A stretch of 64,000 bases of DNA from Mariniphaga sediminis (GCF_003573545.1 NZ_QWET01000004.1:124001-188000), one strand, 5' to 3'; positions 9,474 to 18,871 are shown, counted from the stretch's first letter. Notes: a model not told the origin generated them from the sequence alone. Program-made: numbers and translations.

Positions 9474-11030
9474 TTAGAATGGAATATTACCGTGTTTTTT
9501 AGCCGGAAGGACTTCTGTCTTCGTTCTCATGGCTTCCAGTGCATCAATTAACCGTATGCGGGTTTCATTCGGAATAATAACCGCATCGATGTACCCGCGT
9601 TGAGCTGCCAGATACGGTATGTTAAATGCTTCCTCGTATTCATCTATTTTTTCCCGGGTTTTGGCTGCTTTGTCTTCGGCCTCATTGATTTCTTTGCGAT
9701 AAGCCGAAATAACTTCAACGGCTCCCTTGGCCCCCATGACCGCAATTTCAGCTGTTGGCCAGGCAAATACCATATCTGCACCCAGTTGTTTTGAGCACAT
9801 GGCCAGGTACGCGCCCCCATAATCTTTGCGTGTCACCACCGTAAATTTTGGAACAGTAGCTTCGGCATAACTCCAAAGTAATTTGGCACCATGCCGGATA
9901 ATTCCGCCCAGCTCCTGCTGGACTCCGGGCAAATAACCGGGTACATCCACAAATGTGATCAAAGGAATATTAAATGCATCGCAGGTACGGACAAAGCGGC
10001 TGATTTTATCCGAAGCATCAATATCGAGACAACCGGCCTGCACTAAAGGCTGGTTAGCAATAATGCCCACCGACCGGTTATTTAAACGTCCAAACCCGAC
10101 AATGCTGTTTTCTGCATAATGCTCGTGCACTTCATAAAAACTCTGTTGGTCAAGCACCGACTCGATGACAGTTTTCATGTCGTACGGTGTTTTAGCATCA
10201 TCCGGAATAATGGTGTCGAGTTCTTCACAAATGCGCGAAGGATCGTCGCCCATGGGCAGAACCGGCGCATCCTCCAAATTGTTGTTCGGAAGGTATCCCA
10301 AAAGTTCAATGATTGACTCAATGGTTTCCTCATCGTTTTCACAGGCGAAATGCGCATTCCCGCTTTTGGTATTGTGCGCCATGGCACCACCCAGTTCCTC
10401 AAATGTAGTTTCTTCTCCTGTAACCGTTTTAATGACATACGGACTGGTAATAAACATGTGGCCTGTTTTCTTGACCATAAAAACAAAATCGGTCATGGCG
10501 GGAGAGTAAACAGCCCCTCCGGCACAAGGCCCCATAATGGCTGAAATCTGCGGAATAACTCCGGAAGCCCTGGAATTTCTCATAAATATTTCACCATATC
10601 CCTTCAGGGCATCTACCCCCTCTTCCACACGGGCTCCCCCCGAATCATTCAATCCAACAACAGGAGCTCCGGCTTTGACGGCAAGGTCCATGATTTTACA
10701 GATTTTGGCAGCATGCATTTCTCCAAGCGATCCTCCCCTTGATGTAAAATCCTGGGAGAAAGCAAATACGGTGCGGCCGTTTACCTTTCCATGCCCCACA
10801 ATAACACCATCAGAAGGGATGTCAACCTTTTCCATCCCAAAGTTTACCGAACGGTGTTTTACAAGCATATCAATTTCACGGAAAGTACCTTTGTCAAACA
10901 ACAAATCAATCCGTTCACGTGCCGTTAGCTTCCCTTTACGGTGCTGGTTGGCCACTCTCTCTTCACCTCCCAAAGCCAAAGCTTCTTCCCTTTTCTTTTT
11001 TAAGAGGTCAATTTTTTCAGATGCTTTCAT
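9474..11030 (-). CDS. mmdA: acyl-CoA carboxyltransferase (methylmalonyl-CoA 12S-type subunit)
   Basis: The 518-aa product is a carboxyltransferase of the propionyl/methylmalonyl-CoA type. Typical elements are the N-terminal RKGKLTARERIDLLFDKGTF, the glycine-rich oxyanion segments SGGARVEEG and GPCAGGAVYSPA, and a second half with VDVPGYLPG and YGGAYLAM. In transcarboxylases the 12S subunit moves CO2 between methylmalonyl-CoA and biotin. It is the first gene of the leftward operon and faces a long control region with two identical palindromes at 11132 and 11401. In this lineage it would serve the succinate-propionate route. Confidence 0.9.
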   Translation of the reverse strand: MKASEKIDLLKKKREEALALGGEERVANQHRKGKLTARERIDLLFDKGTFREIDMLVKHRSVNFGMEKVDIPSDGVIVGHGKVNGRTVFAFSQDFTSRGGSLGEMHAAKICKIMDLAVKAGAPVVGLNDSGGARVEEGVDALKGYGEIFMRNSRASGVIPQISAIMGPCAGGAVYSPAMTDFVFMVKKTGHMFITSPYVIKTVTGEETTFEELGGAMAHNTKSGNAHFACENDEETIESIIELLGYLPNNNLEDAPVLPMGDDPSRICEELDTIIPDDAKTPYDMKTVIESVLDQQSFYEVHEHYAENSIVGFGRLNNRSVGIIANQPLVQAGCLDIDASDKISRFVRTCDAFNIPLITFVDVPGYLPGVQQELGGIIRHGAKLLWSYAEATVPKFTVVTRKDYGGAYLAMCSKQLGADMVFAWPTAEIAVMGAKGAVEVISAYRKEINEAEDKAAKTREKIDEYEEAFNIPYLAAQRGYIDAVIIPNETRIRLIDALEAMRTKTEVLPAKKHGNIPF

Positions 11031-11131
11031 GTCAATCTTCCTGTTTTATATAGTTATCCTGTAGCTGCAAACATTAAAACTCTTTTTCTGTACCCAACCT
11101 CAATATGGAATTATACCCTCTTTTGCTTATT

Positions 11132-11149
11132 TAAAGAAAAAATTCTTTA
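11132..11149. repeat. 18-bp palindrome, copy 1 (candidate operator)
   Basis: TAAAGAAAAAATTCTTTA has 7-bp inverted arms (TAAAGAA and TTCTTTA) around AAAA. It lies 102 bp upstream of the 12S-like gene start. An identical copy is at 11401-11418. Confidence 0.6.
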
Positions 11150-11400
11150 TTAAAGGTCGTCACATCTTATTCCCAAAAAACAATATTGAACGATATCCGA
11201 AAGCCTACCCAAAAACGTTTATACGATGTACTGACCTGTTACACAAAAACAACCAACTTCCCTTTCAATACAGACATTTAACTCCAAAAACCTTTGATCC
11301 TTCATTTTAAATGAGACATTTCAAACGACCACTTTCGTCATAAAACACTTGCCTGTTTCTACCTTTGGTTTTCGATGAACTGCTTTCAAATATTCGGCAA

Positions 11401-11418
11401 TAAAGAAAAAATTCTTTA
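11401..11418. repeat. 18-bp palindrome, copy 2 (candidate operator)
   Basis: This is identical to 11132-11149 and lies 269 bp from it, on the serA side of the region. It is followed two bases later by a further TAAAGAA half-site at 11421. Confidence 0.6.
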
Positions 11419-11578
11419 AATAAAGAAGTATATTTATTATATTTTGAATAAAAGATGAATTTCAGACTAAAAATCTATCCCCCCTTGCAATGCGCAGCAC
11501 ACTAAATACTCATTATCAACACACTACCCATTGTTATCTAAATATTAAAATTTCAGAATGCATTTTTAATAAAAACTC

Positions 11579-11586
11579 TATTTTTG
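11579..11586 (+). promoter_or_regulatory. -7 promoter element of serA
   Basis: TATTTTTG matches TAnnTTTG exactly and lies 17 bp before the ATG at 11604. No clear TTG is seen at -33. The site supports 11604 as start over the upstream ATG at 11490. Confidence 0.5.
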
Positions 11587-11603
11587 TGGAAAATCCTGGT
11601 GAT

Positions 11604-12836
11604 ATGTCAAAAAAACTTTCTCTCGACAAAAAGTACATTAAAGTCCTGCTACTTGAAGGAATCCATCCATCGGCTGTGAATAGCTTCAAAAATGCCGGAT
11701 ACAGCAATATTGAATACCTTAAAACAGCTCTTGATGGCGAAAAACTGGAGCAAAAGCTAAAAGATGTCCACATGTTAGGCATTCGCTCGCGGACACAACT
11801 TACTCCGCAAGTGCTCAAAAAGGCAAAAAAGCTGTTTGCTGTGGGCTGTTTCAGCATCGGGACAAACCAGGTTGAACTGATGGCCGGCAAACAGATGGGA
11901 ATTCCGGTTTTTAATGCTCCTTTCTCCAATACTCGCTCTGTTGCAGAACTGGTCGTTGCCGAAATCATTATGCTCATGCGTGAAGTACCTTCCAAAAATG
12001 CAGCTGCCCACCGGGGCGACTGGCTAAAGAAGGTTGGCAATTCATTTGAAGTTAGGGGAAAGAACCTGGGCATTGTGGGTTACGGGCACATCGGCTCCCA
12101 GGTTTCCATTTTGGCAGAGGCGCTTGGGATGAACGTTCTCTATTTCGACATAGAAAAAAAACTCAGTCTGGGAAAGGCGCTCCCCTGTGAATCGCTTAGC
12201 GAGCTTCTTGGGAAATCGGACGTGGTTACCTTACATGTACCGGAAACACCCGACACCCAAAAAATGATTTCCAGTCAACAACTGGCGCTCATGAAAAAAG
12301 GTTCCCTGCTAATTAACGCCTCCAGAGGATCGGTCGTTGATTACAATTCACTGGCAGAATTTTTGAACAGCGGGCATTTGGCTGGTGCCGCAGCCGATGT
12401 GTTTCCCAAAGAACCTGCTTCAAACACAGAAGAATTCAATTCGCCGCTCCAACAGTTCGACAATGTAATTCTAACCCCTCATATTGGCGGAAGTACACAG
12501 GAGGCCCAGGAAAACATCGGACTGGAAGTATCGGAAAAACTGATTCGCTACAGCGACAACGGCTCAACTGTAGGAGCGGTAAACTTCCCGCAGGTATCCA
12601 TTCAGCCCAACCGCGACAAGCAACGTTTCCTGCATATTCACCAAAACATGCCGGGCCTGCTGAAAGACATCAACTTCGTATTTACCAACAAAGGGATCAA
12701 TATTGCGGCACAATACCTGCAAACCGATGCCGACATCGGGTACGTGATTATTGATGCTGAATGCACCAATTGCGAAAAAATACTGAAGGAGCTGAAAGCT
12801 ATTCCGCATACCATCCGGGCCAGAATATTATACTAA
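11604..12836 (+). CDS. serA: D-3-phosphoglycerate dehydrogenase
   Basis: This NAD-dependent enzyme makes 3-phosphohydroxypyruvate, the first step of serine synthesis. From the ATG at 11604 it has 410 residues, the usual length of the E. coli-type enzyme. Visible are the nucleotide-binding GIVGYGHIGSQ, the catalytic Arg in NASRGSVVD, the Glu in FPKEP and the His in LTPHIGGST, then a C-terminal ACT domain that normally binds serine for feedback control. A 38-residue upstream extension to 11490 carries no family sequence. The gene is divergent from the transcarboxylase operon and shares its palindrome-containing control region. Confidence 0.94.
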   Translation: MSKKLSLDKKYIKVLLLEGIHPSAVNSFKNAGYSNIEYLKTALDGEKLEQKLKDVHMLGIRSRTQLTPQVLKKAKKLFAVGCFSIGTNQVELMAGKQMGIPVFNAPFSNTRSVAELVVAEIIMLMREVPSKNAAAHRGDWLKKVGNSFEVRGKNLGIVGYGHIGSQVSILAEALGMNVLYFDIEKKLSLGKALPCESLSELLGKSDVVTLHVPETPDTQKMISSQQLALMKKGSLLINASRGSVVDYNSLAEFLNSGHLAGAAADVFPKEPASNTEEFNSPLQQFDNVILTPHIGGSTQEAQENIGLEVSEKLIRYSDNGSTVGAVNFPQVSIQPNRDKQRFLHIHQNMPGLLKDINFVFTNKGINIAAQYLQTDADIGYVIIDAECTNCEKILKELKAIPHTIRARILY

Positions 12837-13012
12837 CATTTAGCGGATTTGAAAGGACATACCCTTCTGAATTCCTCCATCCAAAAGCGACCAAGACGTC
12901 ACAAAGCCCCTAACGATAACAAACAGAATGGCTCCAATGAGCCTGCTCTTCCAGGGAGCGAAATACGGAAATAATTATCGAATAACCCGCTGCATTCCTA
13001 TAATGCAAAAAT

Positions 13013-13504
13013 CTACCCCGGAACCCCGGCACGCACTTTTTTGGGGTACTTCCCAAATAATTTCACGAAAAACCGATGGAAATTATGCGGACCTTTAACC
13101 GGGTCAACAAACATGAAGATACACTTTTGATGAATCAGCGGGATGTTTGCCTCCTGAATCATTTTAACCGCTTCGGGTGTGTCCGACATCTGCTGAATCC
13201 AAATCATTTCCATCTTTTTTTCCACCGCTTGCGCAGCTACATCAGAGGTACTTTCTTTTGGTGTTAACATCAGCAAATGCTTTACCTCATCCGGTAATTC
13301 AGCGATCGATTTGAAACACCTAATTCCCTGAATTTCCTCTGCATTGGGATTGACGGGATAAACATCGAATCCCTTTTCTTTTAATTCTTTGATTACCATG
13401 CCGCCAAATTTCTTAGGATTTCTGGAAGCTCCGGCCACAGCCAGTTTTTTGGGCGCAAGAAAATTCTGGATTTGGTCCAGTGAAATGATAGTTTTAGTTG
13501 CCAT
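13013..13504 (-). CDS. CoA-binding domain protein (YccU-like)
   Basis: This 163-aa protein is a stand-alone CoA-binding Rossmann domain: AVAGASRNPKKFGG forms the nucleotide loop, followed by VYPVNPNAEEI and a PLIHQKCIFMF segment near the end. Members bind CoA in crystals but have no established reaction. The gene starts 6 bp after the FAH-family gene ends, so the two are an operon. The 176 bp between its stop and serA holds nothing I can name. Confidence 0.85.
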   Translation of the reverse strand: MATKTIISLDQIQNFLAPKKLAVAGASRNPKKFGGMVIKELKEKGFDVYPVNPNAEEIQGIRCFKSIAELPDEVKHLLMLTPKESTSDVAAQAVEKKMEMIWIQQMSDTPEAVKMIQEANIPLIHQKCIFMFVDPVKGPHNFHRFFVKLFGKYPKKVRAGVPG

Positions 13505-13510
13505 GATTTT

Positions 13511-14125
13511 TTATTTTATCTTAAAGTCAAGTAGTTTTTTATCTTCAAGATAACCTTCCAGGTGGTCGCCAATCTTTACTTGTCCCACTCCGGCAGGTGT
13601 ACCCGTGTAAATCAAATCTCCGATTTTCAGGGTCATATATTTTGACACATGCGAAACAATCTCATCGAATCCAAAAATCATCAGTCCTGAATTTCCTTCC
13701 TGCACACTTCTGTTATTGATGTTCAACTTAAACCTGATGGCTTCGGGATCCGGGAAAACAGGAACCGGTAAAAAAGTACTGCTGATGACAGCCGCCCGGT
13801 CAAAGGCCTTTGCTTTTTCCCATGGCAGCCCCTTTTTTTTCAATTCATTCTGAACGTCGCGGGCTGTAAAATCAACTCCCAGCCCTATTTCGTCATAATA
13901 CCGGTGGGCAAACCGCTTCTCTATATTTTTTCCAAGACGGCAAATACGAAGCACCAGCTCAATCTCGTGATGGACCTCTTTCGTCCACTCCGGAATATAA
14001 AACGGATCGTTATTCCGCAGCAAAGCCGAATCGGGCTTCATAAAAAACACCGGTTCTTCCGGAACTTCATTATTCAGTTCCTCTGCATGTGCCACGTAGT
14101 TTCTCCCAATGCAAATTATTTTCAT
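13511..14125 (-). CDS. fumarylacetoacetate hydrolase family protein
   Basis: The product (204 aa from the ATG at 14125) is a single-domain FAH-family enzyme. The motif GRNY near the N-terminus, the metal-binding EIE in HHEIELVL, the later Asp in VDFTARD, and the C-terminal GDLIYTGTPAGVG are typical. Relatives act as acylpyruvases, oxaloacetate decarboxylases or tautomerases on beta-keto acids; which applies cannot be told here. A TTG start at 14134 would add three residues. It forms an operon with the CoA-binding protein downstream. Confidence 0.87.
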   Translation of the reverse strand: MKIICIGRNYVAHAEELNNEVPEEPVFFMKPDSALLRNNDPFYIPEWTKEVHHEIELVLRICRLGKNIEKRFAHRYYDEIGLGVDFTARDVQNELKKKGLPWEKAKAFDRAAVISSTFLPVPVFPDPEAIRFKLNINNRSVQEGNSGLMIFGFDEIVSHVSKYMTLKIGDLIYTGTPAGVGQVKIGDHLEGYLEDKKLLDFKIK

Positions 14126-14236
14126 TGAAGTCAACCTTTCATGTTGTATCCTGGCGAATCGCCATGGTATTATTCACTGAAGGAGTCCTTCCGCCGAGCG
14201 GAAAAATTTCCCCTCCCGAAGTAGCGGTTTGAAAAC

Positions 14237-14259
14237 CCTGCCCGAATGGGTCAGGCAGG
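14237..14259. repeat. intergenic palindrome, REP-like copy A (may act as terminator)
   Basis: Arms CCTGCCCGA and TCAGGCAGG (one mismatch) enclose ATGGG. On the minus strand the hairpin is followed by GTTTTC and lies just past the exonuclease stop, so it may also end that transcript. A diverged relative lies at 20041. A second small hairpin with arms TTCCGC and GCGGAA sits at about 14194-14208. Confidence 0.45.
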
Positions 14260-14268
14260 CTCCATCCC

Positions 14269-15078
14269 CTATTTTTCCATCATACGCAGCTTGATCTGCG
14301 TCAGTACCTTCTTGGTATAAAGCGGAAATTCGCTATTCATAATCCAACCAAAATAACCGGGCTGCTCTTCCAGTACCTTTTCAACCGGAACGCCTTTGTT
14401 TTTGCCAAAGTTGAATACTTCCACTCCTTTATCATTGTACACAATCCGCCCGACAAAGTCCACATTGTGGTCATAAGCCGAGAATTCGCTCAACTTTTCC
14501 ACATCGTTTACGATAGGCGTCGATTTTTTACCCTTGTTGTCTTCGTACTCTACTCCCTGGTATGTCTCCAACTGAGACTTCAACACTTCGTAAGTGGCGC
14601 GGGTATCGGCCAAAGCGCTGTGAGCATCCGTTAATGGCTTTTTACAATAGAAAAGGTAAGCTGCTGCCAGCGTACGTTTTTCCATTTTGTGAAAAATAGC
14701 CTGCACATCGATAAACTTTCGTTTTTTCATATCGATATCGATATCAGCCCTTAGAAATTCTTCCGCGAGCAGGGGAATATCAAAACGATTGGAATTAAAA
14801 CCAGCCAAATCACATCCTTCGATAAATTTTGCCAGCTTTTTAGCCACTTCTTTGAATTTAGGTTCGTTGGCTACATCTTCATTTGTAATTCCATGTACAC
14901 GGGTAGCTTCTGCTGAAATGGGAATTTCGGGATTCACCCGATAGAGCAACTCCTCTTCTGAACCGTCGAGCTGTACTTTCAACAACGCAATTTCTACAAT
15001 TCGATCTTTTACGATGTCTATCCCTGTAGTTTCAAGGTCGAGAAAAACGACTGGGTTTTTTAATTGTAGCTGCATCAA
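14269..15078 (-). CDS. DnaQ-like 3'-5' exonuclease (DEDDh)
   Basis: The 269-aa protein has the three exonuclease motifs of the DnaQ superfamily: FLDLETTG (Exo I, Asp and Glu), NSNRFDIPLL (Exo II) and HSALADTRATYEVL (Exo III with the His and Asp of the DEDDh type). The C-terminal about 90 residues form an extra region with FGKNKG and GYFGWIM, seen in Bacteroidota homologues annotated as DNA polymerase III epsilon. It starts 6 bp downstream of dnaN, which fits a proofreading or repair role, though the main proofreader may be elsewhere. A start one codon later is equally possible. Confidence 0.88.
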   Translation of the reverse strand: MMQLQLKNPVVFLDLETTGIDIVKDRIVEIALLKVQLDGSEEELLYRVNPEIPISAEATRVHGITNEDVANEPKFKEVAKKLAKFIEGCDLAGFNSNRFDIPLLAEEFLRADIDIDMKKRKFIDVQAIFHKMEKRTLAAAYLFYCKKPLTDAHSALADTRATYEVLKSQLETYQGVEYEDNKGKKSTPIVNDVEKLSEFSAYDHNVDFVGRIVYNDKGVEVFNFGKNKGVPVEKVLEEQPGYFGWIMNSEFPLYTKKVLTQIKLRMMEK

Positions 15079-15084
15079 AAAATT

Positions 15085-16215
15085 TTAGGCATTAATCATC
15101 ATTGGCATCAAAAGCATAAGCACATCTTCCGCCTCTTCTTCAGTTTCGACAGGCAAAAGTAAGCCGGCCCTTGACGGGTCGCTCATTTCCATCCGCACGT
15201 CGCTGGCCGAAATATTGGAAAGTATTTCCAACAGGAAGGTTGATTTGAAGCCGATTTCAATTTCTTCACCGTCGTATTCACAACTCAGCCGTTCAACAGC
15301 AGAAATGGAAAAGTCGATGTCTTGTGCCGAAACCACCAACTGATTATCGTTAATATTGAGTTTTACCAGGTTGCTTGCCTGATTAGAGAAAACCGACACC
15401 CTTTTAACCGTGTTGTAAAATGCCAGCCTGTCTATAATCATTTTATTTGGATTATCCTTCGGAATCACCGAGTTGTAACTCGGATAATTTCCTTCCACGA
15501 GGCGACAAATGAGTTTATAATTGGTAAGGGTAAACATCGCATTTTTGTTGTCGAATTCCAGCTTCACATCATACTCCTCTTTTGGAAGCAGGTTCCGCAG
15601 CAGGCTGGCCGGCTTTTTGGGAAGGATAAACGACGACTCAAACTCAGAGGCAGCATCCGAACGGCGGTAACGTACCAGTTTATGGGCATCTGAAGCCACA
15701 AACCCCATACTTTCGGGTGTGAGTTCTACAAAAATACCATTCATTACCGGGCGCAACTCATCATCGGCAGTAGCAAACAATGTTTTTTCAATGCCGTTCA
15801 GCAAAATTTTTGGACCAATGGTAACCGAAGTAGCTTCCTCCTCACCCATTTCAGGGAGTTCAGGAAAATCTTCACCACTTTGCCCTACAATGCTATACTT
15901 CCCATTATCGGAAAAAATTTCAACACTAAAATTATCGGTGTTAATTTGAAAGGTCAACGGCTGTTCGGGAAATTCTTTCAGGGTGTCAATTAACAACTTT
16001 GCAGGAACGGCGATGACACCCTCACCTTCGGTGTTGTCCAGTTCCATGTGGGTGATTAACGTCGATTCGAGATCGGATGCCGTAATGGTCAGTTCCGCAT
16101 CGGTTAACCCGAACAGAAAATTGTCCAAAATAGGCATGGTGCTTTTGCTGCTGATAACCTTGCTGATAGCTGACAGGTGGCTCAGTAAATCGGTACTTGA
16201 AACAACAAACTTCAT
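15085..16215 (-). CDS. dnaN: DNA polymerase III beta subunit (sliding clamp)
   Basis: This 376-aa protein is the replicative sliding clamp. Its N-terminus MKFVVSSTDLLSHLSAISKV, the PILDNFLF segment and the C-terminus ending VLMLLMPMMINA are typical of DnaN, which has three repeated clamp domains and ends in a P-M-R/M-like tail. It is first in an operon with the DnaQ-like exonuclease. dnaA is not adjacent and I see no cluster of DnaA boxes, so there is no evidence for oriC in this window. Confidence 0.95.
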   Translation of the reverse strand: MKFVVSSTDLLSHLSAISKVISSKSTMPILDNFLFGLTDAELTITASDLESTLITHMELDNTEGEGVIAVPAKLLIDTLKEFPEQPLTFQINTDNFSVEIFSDNGKYSIVGQSGEDFPELPEMGEEEATSVTIGPKILLNGIEKTLFATADDELRPVMNGIFVELTPESMGFVASDAHKLVRYRRSDAASEFESSFILPKKPASLLRNLLPKEEYDVKLEFDNKNAMFTLTNYKLICRLVEGNYPSYNSVIPKDNPNKMIIDRLAFYNTVKRVSVFSNQASNLVKLNINDNQLVVSAQDIDFSISAVERLSCEYDGEEIEIGFKSTFLLEILSNISASDVRMEMSDPSRAGLLLPVETEEEAEDVLMLLMPMMINA

Positions 16216-16382
16216 AGTAAATATTTTATTTTGTTTTTTTCATGTGAACAGATACCTTTCCGGTTCAGGAAATACCTGCTTTTTGTTTGATTCAGCCATT
16301 TGTGAAAAAGGAAAAATCAGGAACGAATATACAAACTTTAATCATTTTTCCCTGTATTGAAAACTTTGATTTTTTCAAGGTT

Positions 16383-18797
16383 TTATGAACGGGCAAACCG
16401 ACGCTGGCGCAGGAAGTTATAAACCATTCCCCACAGACTTACCAAAATCAGCGGCAGCAGCACATTCAGCCATTGCCAGAACATTTCTTGTTCGCGCAGG
16501 CGGACCTTGTCGAGGAGCCTAAGCTTTTGAGTACGGTTGCGCAGGTGCATAATTCCCCGATCGTCGTTCAGGTAATAAACGGAATTCAGTAAAAATTCCC
16601 TGTTGCCAAAGGTTTGACCGGAAACCCGGTCGAATCCCACCTCCTGCACACGTGGCGGGCTCGTCGAATAATCTACCCCGTTCGTAATCATTCCGCCGTC
16701 GGCAATTACCACCATCCGGGTTGGCAGACTTTCGGATATTACCTGCCGGGCCGAAATACCCAGCGCCTCAAGCATCCGGTTTTTAAACACCGAAGTGAAT
16801 GAACCTTCGAGCAGCACTCCTACCGGAATAAACGATTGATTGAACAACTCACGTGCCGGCGGATTATCGATGTTACGCAAGCTGACGGTGGAAGGTGACT
16901 TTACAGTACGGGCAAAAGGCGAGGTAGAAAGAATAACTTCCTTTTTTACATTTGGATCTCCGGAAACAGTATCAACGGAAGATACAAACTCCGTAAATAC
17001 CCGGTTCAAATTCCGGCTGAGCGGATGGCTGTCGGAGGGCACCAGCAGCGGAGAGTAGTACCACGGATGCAGCGTAAACTGAGGAGGGCTACCGGGCAGG
17101 GAGGTATTTACCCGAAGGCGGGCACAATCCACGTCTTGCAACAATTCGTAATTGAGCCGAACACCGTAGCGAAAAAGCTGGTCGTTCAGATTCAAATCCC
17201 GCGGGAATGCCATGGTCAAATGACCTTTCGAAAGGCTATCGAGGCTTACCTGAACCGGATCGATAAGCCAAAGCACCTTGCCGCCCTGCATAATATATTG
17301 GTCGATATAAAATTTGTCCTTCTCCGAAAAAGGGATTTCCGGGTCGGCCACAATTAAAATGTCTGTTTCTTCCGGGTGGGCAAACAGCGAATCGGAAGGG
17401 ATTCTTTTCACCCGGAAATCTTCGGAAAGGGCTGAAGCAAAATCGTATACCTCGAAAGGGCCCGCTTCGCCATGTCCTTCAAGAAATGCTACCGTTGAAC
17501 GCCGGGTGCGCATCAGCTTCTGAAAAGCATTTGCCAGTTCAAATTCCACGCTTTCAGCCGAATGATTAAAATTGGTTTCGTGCGAAAAATCGGGGTTGTA
17601 TTTCAGAAAGTTCACCGCTGTTTCTTTCCCATTATAGCGAATTGTTGCTCCAGGAAAAATAAGTCGGCTGCTCACTCCCTGGTCGGTTTGCTGCCTGAAG
17701 CTGGTGGGCCGGATACCCTTGTTAACCAATTTATCAATAAATTCTTCTCTTTTTTCAGGATTGGTAATACTGTAAGGGTCCGTTATTTTTACCCGAATGT
17801 TTTCGGGAGAATAAACATTAAGAACTGCAATTTTCTCAAATACTTCCTGTTGTAACTTTCGCAGGCCGGGCTCCAGTTTTCCGGCGAGGTAAAATTCTAC
17901 CTCCGCCGGATGTTCCAATCCGGATGCTATTTCAGCACTAACCGAAGAGAGTGAATACCGTTTGTCTGAAGTAAGGTCGAACCGGTACAGAAAATTCCCG
18001 GATGCAATGAACACAACGACAGTCAAAACAAAAAAAACGATTGTTTTCCGGATACTTTTTCTCCTTTTCCATTGACCCTTCCTAAGAAATCCGCGGGTTA
18101 ACCAAAGAAACAGGAATGTCATTCCCAAAAAATAAACAAGATCGCGCAGATCAATGACGCCTCGCGATACCGACAAATAATGGCTGTCGATACTCATCCA
18201 GTCAAGAACCTGTTCGAGCAGATAAGGAATTCCAGCGCTGGCGATAAAACCAAATCCCAGGTAAAAAACAAACGACAACACCATGGCAAAAATGAAAGAA
18301 ATGATTTGGTTGTCGGTTAGCGATGAGGCAAAAATGCCGATGGCCACATAAATGGCAGCCAGGAAGAACAGGCCAAAAAAGGAGCCCCACGTAGCGCCGG
18401 TATCAATACTTCCTACCGGATTTCCAAGCAGGTAAACCGACAAAAACCAAAGCAGGGTGGGAAGAAGTGAAAACGTTACCAGCACCATACCGGCCAAAAA
18501 CTTGGCCAAAATGAGTTGTAAATCGGGAAGCGGACGGGTAAGCAGCACTTCAAGGGTCCCACTGCGCTTTTCATCGGCAAAAAAACGCATGGTAATGGCC
18601 GGAACCAAAAACAGGTAAAGCCAGGGAGCCAGGGCAAAAAAACCTTCAAGCGTAGCATACCCGCTATCGGGAATGTTATAACTACCAGGAAATACCCATA
18701 AAAAAAGCCCCGCAACCAGCAAAAAAACAAGGATAGCCAGGTAGCCAATCAACGAACCAAAAAATGTTTTTATCTCTTTTTTGAATAAACTGTACAT
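16383..18797 (-). CDS. gldFG: fused GldF-GldG gliding-motility ABC transporter protein
   Basis: A single 804-aa frame joins two proteins usually encoded separately. Residues 1 to about 240 are an ABC-2 permease like GldF, with about six membrane segments and FADEKRSGTLEVLLTRPLP. From about 250 on it is GldG-like: a membrane segment, a large extracytoplasmic region containing FLEGHGE and VLWLIDP, and a last membrane segment near 775-797. GldA, GldF and GldG are needed for gliding in Flavobacterium johnsoniae. No gldA ATPase is adjacent. The total length is close to the sum of separate GldF and GldG, so I read this as a clean fusion. Confidence 0.87.
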   Translation of the reverse strand: MYSLFKKEIKTFFGSLIGYLAILVFLLVAGLFLWVFPGSYNIPDSGYATLEGFFALAPWLYLFLVPAITMRFFADEKRSGTLEVLLTRPLPDLQLILAKFLAGMVLVTFSLLPTLLWFLSVYLLGNPVGSIDTGATWGSFFGLFFLAAIYVAIGIFASSLTDNQIISFIFAMVLSFVFYLGFGFIASAGIPYLLEQVLDWMSIDSHYLSVSRGVIDLRDLVYFLGMTFLFLWLTRGFLRKGQWKRRKSIRKTIVFFVLTVVVFIASGNFLYRFDLTSDKRYSLSSVSAEIASGLEHPAEVEFYLAGKLEPGLRKLQQEVFEKIAVLNVYSPENIRVKITDPYSITNPEKREEFIDKLVNKGIRPTSFRQQTDQGVSSRLIFPGATIRYNGKETAVNFLKYNPDFSHETNFNHSAESVEFELANAFQKLMRTRRSTVAFLEGHGEAGPFEVYDFASALSEDFRVKRIPSDSLFAHPEETDILIVADPEIPFSEKDKFYIDQYIMQGGKVLWLIDPVQVSLDSLSKGHLTMAFPRDLNLNDQLFRYGVRLNYELLQDVDCARLRVNTSLPGSPPQFTLHPWYYSPLLVPSDSHPLSRNLNRVFTEFVSSVDTVSGDPNVKKEVILSTSPFARTVKSPSTVSLRNIDNPPARELFNQSFIPVGVLLEGSFTSVFKNRMLEALGISARQVISESLPTRMVVIADGGMITNGVDYSTSPPRVQEVGFDRVSGQTFGNREFLLNSVYYLNDDRGIMHLRNRTQKLRLLDKVRLREQEMFWQWLNVLLPLILVSLWGMVYNFLRQRRFARS

Positions 18798-18871
18798 TGC
18801 AGTTTAAAGTTTAAAGTTCCGGGGTTTCCCTCCGGGAATACTCCTCATTAAATTTTCTGATCTGAACAAAA

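Larger units (their letters stand above)
11031..11603 (+). other. 573-bp divergent control region between mmdA-like operon and serA
   Basis: I see no gene here. The region is AT rich and holds two identical 18-bp palindromes (11132 and 11401), one nearer each gene, and a -7 element for serA at 11579. An ATG-initiated frame that extends serA upstream to 11490 has no family resemblance. On the minus strand a loose promoter-like TAATGTTTG precedes the 12S-like gene. Confidence 0.6.

Noticed and set aside
11490-11603. N-terminal extension of SerA from the ATG at 11490
   Set aside because: The 38 extra residues show no family sequence and the -7 element at 11579 lies inside them.
16357-16378. Hairpin TTGAAAA/TTTTCAA downstream of gldFG
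   Set aside because: Almost no G or C in the stem, so a stable terminator is doubtful.
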